This document shows, one piece after another, positions 49,589 to 61,653 of a stretch of DNA of 64,000 nucleotides (its first letter is position 1; each line of letters opens with the position of its first letter). Made by a program: the position numbers and the translations under genes. The stretch is from contig NC_063259.1 in the NCBI RefSeq assembly GCF_019578655.1, positions 30,615,277 through 30,679,276 on the forward strand, written 5' to 3'. The notes beneath the pieces are model-generated. The model was not told the origin of the DNA. It ran no database searches and saw nothing but the letters and a program-made list of their open reading frames with translations. The DNA comes from Ricinus communis (Eukaryota; Streptophyta; Magnoliopsida; Malpighiales; Euphorbiaceae).

Positions 49589-52500
49589 TTAATCATCGTC
49601 GTCACCGTCAATTACCATCCTCATCTTCCTCCTAAGTGCAGGAGTTTTCACTGACGTGTCTAAAGCTGCATCATCCTCCAAATCTATCAATGCATCATCC
49701 AATTCTTCATGTGGTGAAAGAACAGATGCATTTCTATTCATACTGCCAGTTGCTTCAGATTCTGAAGCATCTTCCTGACTGATATTGACAGCAACATCTT
49801 CACGAACCTCTGCCACATCCATCCCGATGGACTGACCTCCTTCATCCCTGGATGAGAAAAGCAGTCTCAACTTCATGTTCAGTTAATAAACACCAATAGA
49901 AGATCCCAACAAGGAAAAACTTTAGTCTTTAGATTTAGTCACGTCCTCTTTACATTCTTAACTACCGAAGCTACGAAGAGATCACAAAACATTGAAGAAA
50001 TAACCAGATTAACGGTATACCTTTCTGCAATTTCTTTAGAAACTCCAGTGACCCTGTTTTCCTCGGTTGTTTTCCTCTCATCAGATGTTTTGAGGCTTTT
50101 ACTTTTTGCTTTTGGATGCAGCTTCCTTGTTTTGCTGTGTCCAACAGATAAATCGAGAATTAAGCAATAAGAATAAGGAAACAGAAACTAGAAGATGGAT
50201 GACGATTTCTGAGCACTAAAGCTGCCCATCCAAAATTGTGCATCACCAAGACAGGAAACTTACTTGAGAACAGAGTCTAAAATTTCGTTGTCAGACGACT
50301 CTTTTGCAATATTCTGTTCCTCAAATGATTTATCACCATCTTTGCTTTTATACCTACATATTGAAAAACACAAATATAGACAAATGTAATTGATTAAACA
50401 TCAACTAATTTCGTTACAAAGTTAAAAATACAATCCCAATTAGAGTTATAGATCTGAAACCCAAGTCCTTTCCTCAACGAAAGGGAAAAGAAAAGAAAGG
50501 TTTATGAAAGTTAACTTCAGTTCGACCCAAACTAGAGAATAAAAAGAAATTAAACTAAAAAAGATAGAAATTTTATCAGTATCAACGGTAGGAAACAAGT
50601 GAGCATTACAAATAATTGGCCATGTCAAGCAATAGAGCTCATTCTACATTTTCCCTTGACACACACCGCACTCTGTCCCACCCAAAGAGAGAAAAGAAGA
50701 AGAGATACTTGAGAAATGAGCTTAGTAATTCATCATCAGAATCGCCAGAAAACTCTCCTTCTATGCTGTGGTTGGACAACTCATCAAATGATCTGCCACC
50801 ATGCTTAATTCTTTCCCTACATTAGAAAAAGGAAGAAGTTTGAAAAACATCAGTGTGGTTTAAAGTAATTTTGATTTTAAATAAAACATTATTTTTCGTT
50901 GAAATCGTAAAATTATTAAAGTATCTCTTTCAATTTTATTGCTTTTATTTTATTTTACCTCTCAAATAAAATAAATCTTTTAATAAATTTCAACCAAATA
51001 TAGCTCAACTAAATTCATGATATAATATAATCTTTACAATATATATTTTGAAAATAACTTTAAGATACAGGCTACCACTTAAGAAATTAACAGCAAATCA
51101 CTAAAGAAAATGCTGCTGGACTGAACAAAGCTGATTAATACTCAACAGTGCATAGATGGATGGAGAAACAGTGCGTAGATGGATGGAGAAACAGTGCGTA
51201 GATGGATGGAGAAACAGTGTAACAAATAGAGGGATAGAGCAAATCAGAAACTAGTACATCGTAAGATCATGAAAACAATCACATAGGCACTTCGAATTAA
51301 AGCAAGCAGGCTACATTTCAAACAATCAAAGAACATGTACACATACTTCAAACACATCAACATATTGAAGCAAACATCGCTCTTTAGCCAATGGAGACGA
51401 AGCTATATATAACAAACATAATGATTATAGAGCTATATTCATCAAAATCAAATGAGGCAAGTTTAGATAAGAATACATTCCAATTAACTTAGTGGTCTCT
51501 GAATTTTCCATTTAATTAAAAATTCCAGACCATCATTACTAGCAACTTCTCATGGAGGAGAGACTCCACAATTTCAATAAATACACACTCAGGCAGTACA
51601 AGCCTATGCATGCAAAATAAGGAAAATAGTTAGCATATATCATGAGGTGAGATTAACTCCTAAAAGAATTCCCACAGTCCAAAGCTTGAAGGTGTACATA
51701 CCTTTTCCTCAATGATAACAATGTTTCATCATCAGACACCTGTTCTCCGACAGAAAAGTCATTTAGCTCCTTATCTCTTAAATGCAATTTTGTTTCTGAT
51801 CTCCTTTGCCGAGGAATGTGTAATCCAAGTTGCTTGAGCTTTCGGGAAACTTGTGCAGCTGTAAAAGAATTATCGGCAGCTAGTGCATTTGCAATCATAT
51901 AGCTGCATCTTTTATGCTCTTTAAACCTGAGCATAGTAAACAAAACCAAGTTAAAGACATATTACCACATGGAGATCCAGCTCCATAAAGTAAAGCTCTT
52001 TTTAAGTTGTAAGATTATCAAATAACTGAAAGAGAGAGCAATGGCTAATTTGTGTGGCTGAATCTATAAGGTGGAGATGAAATTTAGATTTTACCATGAA
52101 AACAATAAACAGGATTAATCTGGAGTATATCAGATTTTAACATATATCAGATACTCACTGCTCAAATAAAGCTCTAATAATTTCCTCTTGATCTTTGCTA
52201 AAGGCCCGAACTTTTTTCCTGGTGTTCCTGTTAAAAAGTAAGGCATAAGCATATCAACCTGAATGGCAAAGAAAACCATATTATAGGAGCTTCAGGTATT
52301 AGCATACACTTTTATCATGCCTTCAAAGTTTAGACCAAGTTCAAGAGTAAAAGATTCAAAGTTGCACAATAAAAGGTATAAACCTTGAATATAGAAAGAA
52401 GAAAGAAGTAAAATATGATACCTTTTCAATGTTTCTTCAACATCAATTGAGTTTTGAAGACCACTACTACCTTCTCCGGTGGACCTTCCGTTTTCCACAA

Positions 52501-55500
52501 GCTGATCAGGAAAAGTAGAAAATTCTTTGTCAACATTTCTCAGTCTTTTCTTTGATGATACTTTTAACCCTAGCTGCTTGAGCTTGTTGAAAACTTGTGC
52601 AGGTGAAACATGACCAGCAGGATCTAGGGATTCCGCAATAAGACGAACACAACTCCCGTCATCCTTGTATCTGCAGAAATTTTAGTAGCCGAAATAGATG
52701 CAGTGAACAATTTTAGAAGCTACAGAAAAGGAGGGCTGTGGGTGGCAAGACAGCCTACACAATTAACTCATGATAGAAAACTAAGAGAAACATCATTCCT
52801 GCATCTATCATAAACACATAGATGTATTATAACCTCAGAAAGAAATACTCGTGATCCTTTCAGTTTAACTGTTACCAGGAAATACTTACTTCTCATGGAG
52901 TTCTTTTATTCTCATCTCCATTTCATCAGTAAGAACAAGTCTTCTTCTTTTAGAAACCCCTTCAGTTGCAGGTTCCATGGCATTTCCTCCGCTGCACAAG
53001 CCAATTTATAAGACAGTAAGGTTAGGAAAAGTTAACACTTCCAAAATTGAAAGGAAATAGAGAACAGTAATCTTTAGAGTTGTCCACAATGTCATACTAA
53101 TCAGAATCTCTTTTCTTGTCATTGTTGTTCTTTAGAAAAAAATCTCTCTCCGCTCCATCGAAACTTTCTCTCATCCTGGAAAAGAAATGGTAATGTTCAT
53201 AATTAAGAAGTACCTCTAGCATATCAAGAAGATTTTCAATGTATTAAAGAACATGCCATTTTCCATGAGGTCAACCATTAGCAAACCTAAGAAACTTCTA
53301 TGAAGTTCCCATAACCACCCAAATAAACTTTATAAACTTCCATCACTGAGTAGCTTATGCATTAGCTAAATCAGGAAAACAGAAAAGAACATGTCTCACT
53401 TCTGATATGGTTCATGAGCGATCACAACATCTGCTTCATCCTCACCCAGAGCATCTGCTATGCTTCTGGGAACCCATCCCTTTGCTTGTGATGAACCCAG
53501 TTCTCCATCCGCCAAAACATTACCCCAGCTTTTCGCTTCTTTCTTCATATGGCCAAGCTCATGCAATAAATATTCAGCATTAATATAATGGCACTCTTTA
53601 CGGGACTTCCAAAAAAGAACTTCTACAAATAGAAGGGGTTGGCTCTTCATTTTTCGTAGCATTCTTCGAATTAAGGTTGTCAAAAAATCAACAATACTCG
53701 CATATTCCTTGCATGGACATGACTTTTGCTCATCGAGGATGTCATAGAATGTTGTAAGTAGTGATAACTGCACAAATTTTTCAAAACATGATATCACATG
53801 AGTGATGTGTGATAATGATGTGATAATCAGAAGGGTAAGTAAATTTTTGATTTAACCTGATAAAGCATTGGAGAAAGATCCAAATCATCAGTAATCCTCT
53901 GCAACATGCATACGATGTAGTGATTTGTATTGGTGGAATTACTCTTGTAGAACCTGAGCAACCAGCACAAGTTCCGAATGATGTTATGATTTGCAAAAGT
54001 TGATACAAAGCTTGAGACCTTAAAATCAACTTCATGAGTCTCAATGAGGTCCTCATCACTAGATGAATCATCAGAGCTGCCAGTAAGATCATCATCGATA
54101 TGATCAATCTTTCTCTTATCCATCGGAGGCAGATTCCTGCCAAAATTTCCAATATCCTGTGCAGATATCTCAGTCTTATCAGGTTGAATTGCATTATTGA
54201 TATTTTCTTGACTATCTTGAACAGCGACGTTGTCTTGATTATCTTGAACAGCAATATTGTTGTTTTCTTGATTATCAGAAGTTGAGTTCTCTTCGTTTAT
54301 CTTTTGCAAAATGCTCAAATCAATAGATTGTTCAGTATTAGAAGACAGTGTCTGATCTTGAATCTTTGTTCCATCTCCGGACAGTTCATTTTCAGTTCCC
54401 CTCTTGCTACCCAGTGCTTTCTTCTTTCTAACCTTCCTCGATTTCTTAGAAACCTTAATTATGAAAAAAAAATGTCACTTTTGATTAGATAACAAATATT
54501 CTTCTCAGACTAGAGATTCTAAATTTATAAAAATAAAAAAGCTACGCTGCAACAGAAACCGACAAAACATCTCAGAGAAACAGAAATAGCAGACAAAGCA
54601 GTGATTCTGCAAAGTAAACACATAACATGATGCATGCCCAAGTTCACCAGGGGATAAAGGATTGCTTCACATATCCATCCTCAGAAATATCTGAAGAATA
54701 GCCCAGGTAGCCTGGTATTGCACCAAAGATACAAGACCACAAACAGATTCGAAGAACACAGTATAACAGTCTAATCAGTTAATGTAGTTAACAGAAATTT
54801 GAGCCCATGAATTAGATGGCCTTATAAAATCTCAAGTAGCATTAAATTACATTCCCTACAAATCGTTATTTTCTACAGAAACAAGAGAAATATATGGACA
54901 TGACAAATTGCACTACCAATTCCAGTTAAATTATACTGAATAACATCTTTAATTTTTCTGAACAGGTGGCACAACAAAGTCAATGACTTTACTGTATCAG
55001 AACGGCCACTATTTATTAGAGGATTCCTCTTACAATGGCTCTGTTTCCAGCTGCATAGTGCATTGATGAATTTGTGTTTAATACAATCTTGCAGAGAACT
55101 AGAAATGAAATTTTTTACCCTTAATGCGCCACGTGCTTGAAGATTCTCCATCAATCTCACAATTAGATGAATCATTTCCACCAGATCTGCAAGATCACTG
55201 ACAAGAAGAATAATGAATATAACACAAATAGAAAGATTGGGGAGTAACTTGAAATAAATGGTTATTTAAACATTCCATGTGAAATAGGTATTGAGGAATG
55301 TTTGGATTCCAAAGGAAAATGCAATTAGATGACTAGACAAAAATCTTTGATAGAGATACAGGAAAAGTGATAACAAGTGGGTTTCAATCAAATTCATGAG
55401 TCAGTTTTAAATGAAAAGTTGCAAATGATGTATGCATAATAATGATCAATGCTTCCTCTCCAATTTTAGTGAAAAATAGATTTAGAGAAATCTAGTAAAC

Positions 55501-58500
55501 ACGTGCATGGCAGCAAGGAAACGTTAGCTACAAGTCCTGCAAAAGTGGATAAAATCTCGTGCAGTTAAACATAAAATTATTAGGTAAGAACTTCCTGATA
55601 AATCTCCTAAAACAAAACTTAACTTGATAATATTTTACTCTACAATACAAAGTTTGTAGTTCCCCACTCTAATAGTTCATAGTACATAGTTCCACAATCT
55701 AGAGAAAATATCCATGAAATGGAAAAGAAAGAATCCTTGGGTCTTGTTAAAGAAAGAGGAAAAACCTTTTGGGTTGTTTATGAGTGTCAAATGATTTTAT
55801 CAGGCTCAAGAGGAACTGAGTCATTCCTTGATCAGTTTGATCGTAGAATAACTTGTAAAGCAGTATGCGAGCTGTTTGAGACTCCTTAGAACCTTCAGGC
55901 AATGATTTAAGCACCAAATCTAACATGCGAATCTGCACAAAAGAGAAGTAATAACTTAAGCACCTATTTACCATTATATCATTTTTAACAAAAAAATTAT
56001 GAAGACATTTAGAAAAGATACTAGATTAACGTAACCGCAAATTTTATCCTTGCTTCAATAGAATTAACTTCATTGAATTATAGGCTTTCGTGGTGCTTCT
56101 CTATAACGGGCCAAAAGAAAATCTCGTTATAAAACATGTTCAACTCCAGAATGGACATTGACTACAGTAAAAGAAGTCACGAAAATTGAAGAGTCTCAGC
56201 ATCTATTTTATATCATAAAATTACCTCTTTCTTTTCTTTTACTCTAGTAAAGTACGTCTTGGAAGACCTTGTCAAATTTAAGAAACTTTTGTTCAACAAA
56301 CCCCAGTTACAATTGTTGAAAATAGTTCAATTTGTTGTTTTGTGAGAGAGAATCAAAATAAGTATGATTTACCATAATTCTCATAAGAGAGCCTGCTGCA
56401 GATAGAAAATTGTAGTCATTTGTCTGTTTCAGGCCATCAAAAGCATTTCTCCATCTTGAAATGACCAGTAGAAACATTGATTCATTCATTGATGCTGCGA
56501 TTGGTCCACATACATCGCCTTTGAATAATGTGTTATCAACGTATTCATCAGGGAAGCTGTGAGAATCATCTTTTTCCACGTTTGGTGGCTGTTGAAAGAA
56601 AAACATCCACAATTTGCTGAATCGTATCAAAGATAGGAAAAAAGAATGATGACGAAAACTGGTATATGAACATAAACTAAGACAAAATTGCATCACTTAG
56701 CACACAGATACGGAAAAAATTTGGATAAATAATATCTGTAGCTTTTCAATCAAAAGGTCTACTGCTGTTGACTTGCGTACATAGATTTCCGGCAGCGCCA
56801 TTTTTAAGCAATCTAGATATCCAGAATCTTTCTCAAGAATTTAATTTCACATGTGAAAAATTGCAACAAATCCTTCAAAACTCGATTATATACATTTTTG
56901 TTACTGACATTTCAGATCTCTATTGCCATGAAGGAACATCTCTACAGCACGAGAGCGGCATATCGCGGGTCAAAAACCTTTGGTCCCTTTTTTTCAGAAT
57001 AACCTCTAGAAGAAAAGGCAATCTAATGTATCTTTTAGTTTTCCAATCTAGGAGGTAATGTCATCATATTTTTTGGTATTGCAACTTTGCACTAAACAAA
57101 ATATATGTGCCGAATTTTTATCAAATGCTTTTTCTTTCATATGCAGTCCAAAAACAACGGAAATATTATTTGGCTTTATTCAACAAACAAGATGACCAAA
57201 TCTAGTTTTATTGCAAACCAAATATCATATGGAAAATTTAATATGTAAAAAAATTAACAACCATAGTTCCAGGTATTATGGAATACAGAGACTAGAGTGA
57301 TATACCCCTTAGATTAAGATATGGTGTTGCCTGAATTACCAGAATCATGATCAAGCACGAAGGAGAGGGGCAAACCTACTTTTTCATTAGTTCAATTGGG
57401 CATATCACAAGTTACAAACCAAATATAAGCTGAACTACATTGTGAGTCGTAGATGAAATATTCAAAACCCCTTATGGTCTTTAAGCAAAAATGACAAAAA
57501 AATTGTTTGGTTAGCATGATTGATAATATGATACAGATATTCATAACAACACAGACCAAAAGAATATTACAAAGCAAAAGCTTTCGGCGAAATTGGAATT
57601 CAGGAAAAGTACAAAAAGGCCACACTAAACAACAAACAGAAATCTATTTAGAAATATATATAAAAAAAAAAAAGTGGCTGTAGCCATGGCATCCATATCT
57701 GTAGGTAACAAAATAAAAGAGATAGAAACTTGTTTAACTCACCTTGAAAGTTGAAAACTTGTGATACTGAAAAGAAGTAACAAACTGAGCAACCTTAAAG
57801 AAAATGACAATGTCACTATTCTGAATTGCATGATGCTCCTTTTCAATGTCCTCGGAAATTGATCGCATTAAAACTGTCAATCATTTAGTTTTCGTTGTGT
57901 ATTAATCAGAGATACACAAACCAAAAAAAAAAAAAAAAGATAAAGCAAGGATTTCTAAATCCAGAAGAAATACCATTATAGCCCCCCGATAAAAACTGGT
58001 TCAGAAAATCGTGCAGCAAAACCAAAATATCATCCTTCATTGAAGGTAATCTCCCATGGTCCCACACAATCCTTTTAGTTGAACTCCTATGAATTTTATG
58101 AGGTTTAAGCAGGACATTATGAGAAGCAGAACTAGGGTTTCCTTTGTATACGGCTTTAGAACCATCCTGAAGACAACCACTTATGTTACAGAAAGTAGTA
58201 CAAATCCCCAGAAAAGCATCACCTACACTGTAACAACATACCATGGTAAGCCGTGTAAATGTTCCGCTAAATTGTGAATGACGCCCTATATTCCGTTGCC
58301 TGGAAAGCTTTCTTCTTTTCTCTTCTTCAGCTTCCATAATAGACTTGAGACTATCAAGTGAAGTCTCCCCACCCCGCTACCAAATCCAATATCAAAATTA
58401 CAAAACAAATAAGTATTCAAGCTAATTTCTTCTTTTCCTGTTATTGATTTTCTTCCTTAATGTGGCAAAAAATTCTCAACTTACTCGAAAAAGATGATAA

Positions 58501-59547
58501 TTAAAAAGCAAATGAAGACAGACCAACCTTCGAATCCTTTATTTGTGCTTTGGCAATCAACTCTGGCTCTTGACCCATGAAAATATAATGGAAAATCTCT
58601 AATAACAATAAGTTATCTTGACGAAGGTAGCCAGAACTACAGACATGCTGAGTGATAATTAGAACAAGGTCCATTACATTCTCATGAAACATAAGTTCCA
58701 AAAACCTATCTCTTAGCGACAAAAGATGACTAGCAGATCCCCCAACTTTCTGCAGCAGGGAAAAATCTTGTATAGCAAGAATGTTTCTAAAGAGCGTGAG
58801 TACCAGCTGGACCAATTTCCAGTCGTCCTCTGTGAATGCTTCACTGTGGAAAATAACTTTTTTTATAAATGGAACTATGGAGCGTATCGCAAATGTAGTG
58901 AAACCATAATGATTTAATAACCAATCAGAATGTCCGTTACCGTTCCAAATGTTCAAGTGGATCTTCAAGTAATGAAATAATCACTCCAACAGTATCACTA
59001 CATGTGATTGCTGACTTCAAGTCCCAAAGGTACTCTGTCTGCTGAAGAATATCATTTGATGAAGGCTCAATTGGCATCGTAAGAAACACCAAAACCTTCA
59101 CTGAAATATTATAGAAATCAACAAATTTATCAGATGTCCCTACCATTATTAACAAAAAAAGAAAAGAAAAAAAGAAAAAGAAAAAGCTGTAATTACCTGC
59201 ATTTAAGACTAAGCTTCGATCAACTTGACAGTATTGAATAATCGGAATCAAATCCTTGGACACGACCTTCCAATTGCATACTTGCTTAAATACTTCTCGT
59301 GTTTCTGGATCATCGCGCCTTAAACATCTAAGCAAATCCTTTAAATTTTCTGTGTACATATCAACAAATTTATCATTTCCTGAATTTCAAATTTCTTGTC
59401 AAACAAACAGACTATTAATTAATTAATGACGAGGATTTGCGACTGAAATTTACCTAGGCAGTTCTCGCCTTTCGAGTAACCGATACGTTTTCCATTATCC
59501 TCCTCTTCGTCGCCGAGACCGGCACAGATCAGTGACAATTCTTGCAT
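49589..59547 (-). CDS. TIM: TIMELESS homologue (replication-fork protection)
   Basis: Twenty-one exons join in phase, from ATG at 59547 to TAA at 49589: 59454-59547, 59197-59379, 58941-59100, 58528-58843, 58242-58376, 57974-58166, 57743-57873, 56373-56588, 55766-55932, 55119-55197, 53857-54453, 53400-53767, 53098-53175, 52890-52991, 52422-52670, 52159-52227, 51702-51926, 50709-50816, 50264-50353, 50021-50125 and 49589-49847. They give 1307 residues. The TIMELESS domain spans about 20-300 (ENLKDLLRCLRRDDPETREV). An acidic/Gln-Asn-rich linker follows (about 559-700), then conserved EADVVIAHEPYQ. Two repeats ending in AQV-KLKQLGL (about 962 and 1070) and an acidic tail (DGDDDD) complete it. With TIPIN, the family couples polymerase and helicase at forks and signals stalling. 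Two E2F-type sites lie upstream. Confidence 0.95.
51148..51216. repeat. 23-bp minisatellite, three copies
   Basis: Three consecutive copies of GTGCGTAGATGGATGGAGAA+ACA, the first with CATAG for CGTAG. It lies inside the TIMELESS intron between exons 17 and 18. Confidence 0.95.
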
Positions 59548-59683
59548 TTCCAAATTGACTCGACTTAAGAATTTGAAAATATTGTGGGGAATAAGGTGGG
59601 ATGGAGATCGGATCTGATAGTAAACTGCGATAATCGTAAAATTAGAGACCAGAGAAGTTGGGAATGTGATTAGGGCTTTTGTG

Positions 59684-59711
59684 GCGCGAATGGAGATGAC
59701 AATTTTCCCGC
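59684..59711 (-). promoter_or_regulatory. Two E2F-type sites upstream of TIMELESS
   Basis: ATTCGCGC (minus strand, 59684-59691) and TTTCCCGC (plus strand, 59704-59711) both fit WTTSSCSS and lie about 140-165 bp before the TIMELESS start codon. E2F factors drive plant S-phase genes, so this fits the product. Confidence 0.6.
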
Positions 59712-61440
59712 GCTTTTGAGTGTAAATGTGGAGCTGAATGGGAGATTAGGTGCTGTCGGTACTGCGAGAATTTATTGTAACCGATGATGTGGCATAATGA
59801 TATTAGCCAGAGTGGTATGGAGAGCTTGGGCCGCCTCCATTGATACACTACTACTCGTGTTCGTAATATTTACGCTAATCCAATTATTCCTTTTCTAGGT
59901 GCGGCCCAACTATAAAATTCTTGGCCCATCGAGAATAACAGATAATAGAAGTTGAAACTGTAATATTCTTTTAACTACATGGTAAGTAATATACTGTTTC
60001 TTTAAATAAAGATTTCGATAAAAGTTCAAATTAATCGATAATATCTCTAAACTGTTGACTGCTGCAAACCTTGTTGTAAGTTAAATTTTAATATATAATG
60101 TCAGTTTCCAAATAATTAACGTAAAAATAATTTAAAAACCTAATGAACTTAGAAGTGAACAGTTTGAAACTTGAAACACAAATAATAGTCTTTTTACCCC
60201 TCAGACCTTTCCTCTTATTTTTCCTTTTTTCCCTTTTTCCAATTTTCATTTAGTCTCACCAATTTCTCCATCAAAATGTACAGATTAGGTATTTAAAGAT
60301 CAATTACAGAATATTTATATATTGTAATATTATATTCAAAGCTCAATTCATATTATATATTTGATTGAAATGCATTCAAAAATTTATTGCATTTGAAAAA
60401 TAAATGTGAAAAAAATACAAATGATAAAATTGAAAGAAATATTTTAGTGTTGTGGAATATATTGTCAAATTAATATAAACTTTATTTGAAGATTCTACAT
60501 ATTTTATTGAAATTTAATTTTGTCATAATTAATTGCACATAATTTTAAATTAATTTCTATTTCCTTCAAATTATATAAAACTTAGACTTGTAAATAAATT
60601 CGATAAATTTTATAAATTTTTTTAAAATATTATATAAAAATTTATTTGATAATTTATATACTAGAATTAAGAGTATGAGTTAATAAATCATAAACTAAAA
60701 TTATTATATAATATAATTATAGAAAATATAAGTTTAATTTTAATCTTTTATTAGTACTGAGTTTGGAATTAATAATTATAGAATTCTGATAATATAAGAG
60801 AGGCATACATTTCATTTTATCATATAAATGCCAAAATATAAGCAAGACGGATAAATTATTAATATAAAACTTTTAGTGGGGAAAGATTAAAATATCTAAA
60901 GAAATTTGAATAAAGAGATTCTAAAACTTGATAAAGTTAAGTAAGTCAATTAACCTTGTTTGATATTAATATAATTTCATTGCTTATAGAAAACTTTAAT
61001 ATTATATTGGTATGAAAAACAGAAAATCAATCATGACCAATGTATAATCATAAATAAAAATTACTGCCTACAGTAACTTGTAAAAAATATATAATTATAA
61101 TTATTTATTGTTCCTTAATGATAAAATGACAGCTTTGTTGTATAAATATTTTCCACAAACGTACAGACCAGAGTTCGTGCTCAAGGAGTTAGGAAATAAT
61201 TTCCAATACGCCCCGTAAAGAAACATAGTGAAAATAAAGCAATTAAGAAGTAGAAAGTAGCTTTGGTAGGTAAGAATGTGCTTTCCATGCAGGCAAACGG
61301 AAAAAAACAAAAACTCAAAAAATAAAAATAAAAATAAAATGTGTTTCTCAAACGCCGCCGCTTCTTATAGTTGCCGAAACAGTTTTGAATAAATAAGTTT
61401 AGCGGAAAATAAGTCAAAACTAAAATAAAACCCAAAATCC
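59712..61440. other. Divergent spacer between TIMELESS and pyruvate kinase
   Basis: No gene seen. The middle (about 60280-61100) is extremely AT-rich. The two genes are transcribed away from each other. Their control elements cluster at the ends of this stretch. Confidence 0.45.
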
Positions 61441-61442
61441 TT

Positions 61443-61456
61443 CGATACAAACTAAG
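61443..61456 (-). promoter_or_regulatory. AW-box (WRINKLED1-type element) upstream of PKP2
   Basis: The minus strand reads CTTAGTTTGTATCG, matching CNTNG(N)7CG exactly, about 200 bp before the ATG. WRI1 binding to AW-boxes in plastidial pyruvate kinase promoters is established in Arabidopsis. The motif is loose, so one hit near the right gene is supportive, not proof. Confidence 0.5.
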
Positions 61457-61653
61457 CTTCTCCCTCGCGCTGCTTTCTTTTTATTCCGCCTCTCTCTATC
61501 TCTCTCTTGCTATTTCCGCCAAATTTAGCTTCTCCAACCTCTCTTTCCTGTTCCTGACCTTTTTAAAGGAAACACAGAGAGGCTTTTAGTTTCTTTCAAT
61601 AGAGTTAGTTCTCTCAGAAAATTTCTTTGTAGCATTCTTTTTCCTAAATTGAT

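Noticed and set aside
52240..52421. Possible U12 donor (gtatcata) after TIMELESS exon 15
   Set aside because: It departs from GTATCCTT at key positions and the branch region is weak. Treated as an ordinary U2 intron.
58167..58241. Alternative acceptor (ataag) for TIMELESS exon 6
   Set aside because: It would bring an in-frame stop after seven codons. The downstream cttcag acceptor keeps the frame.
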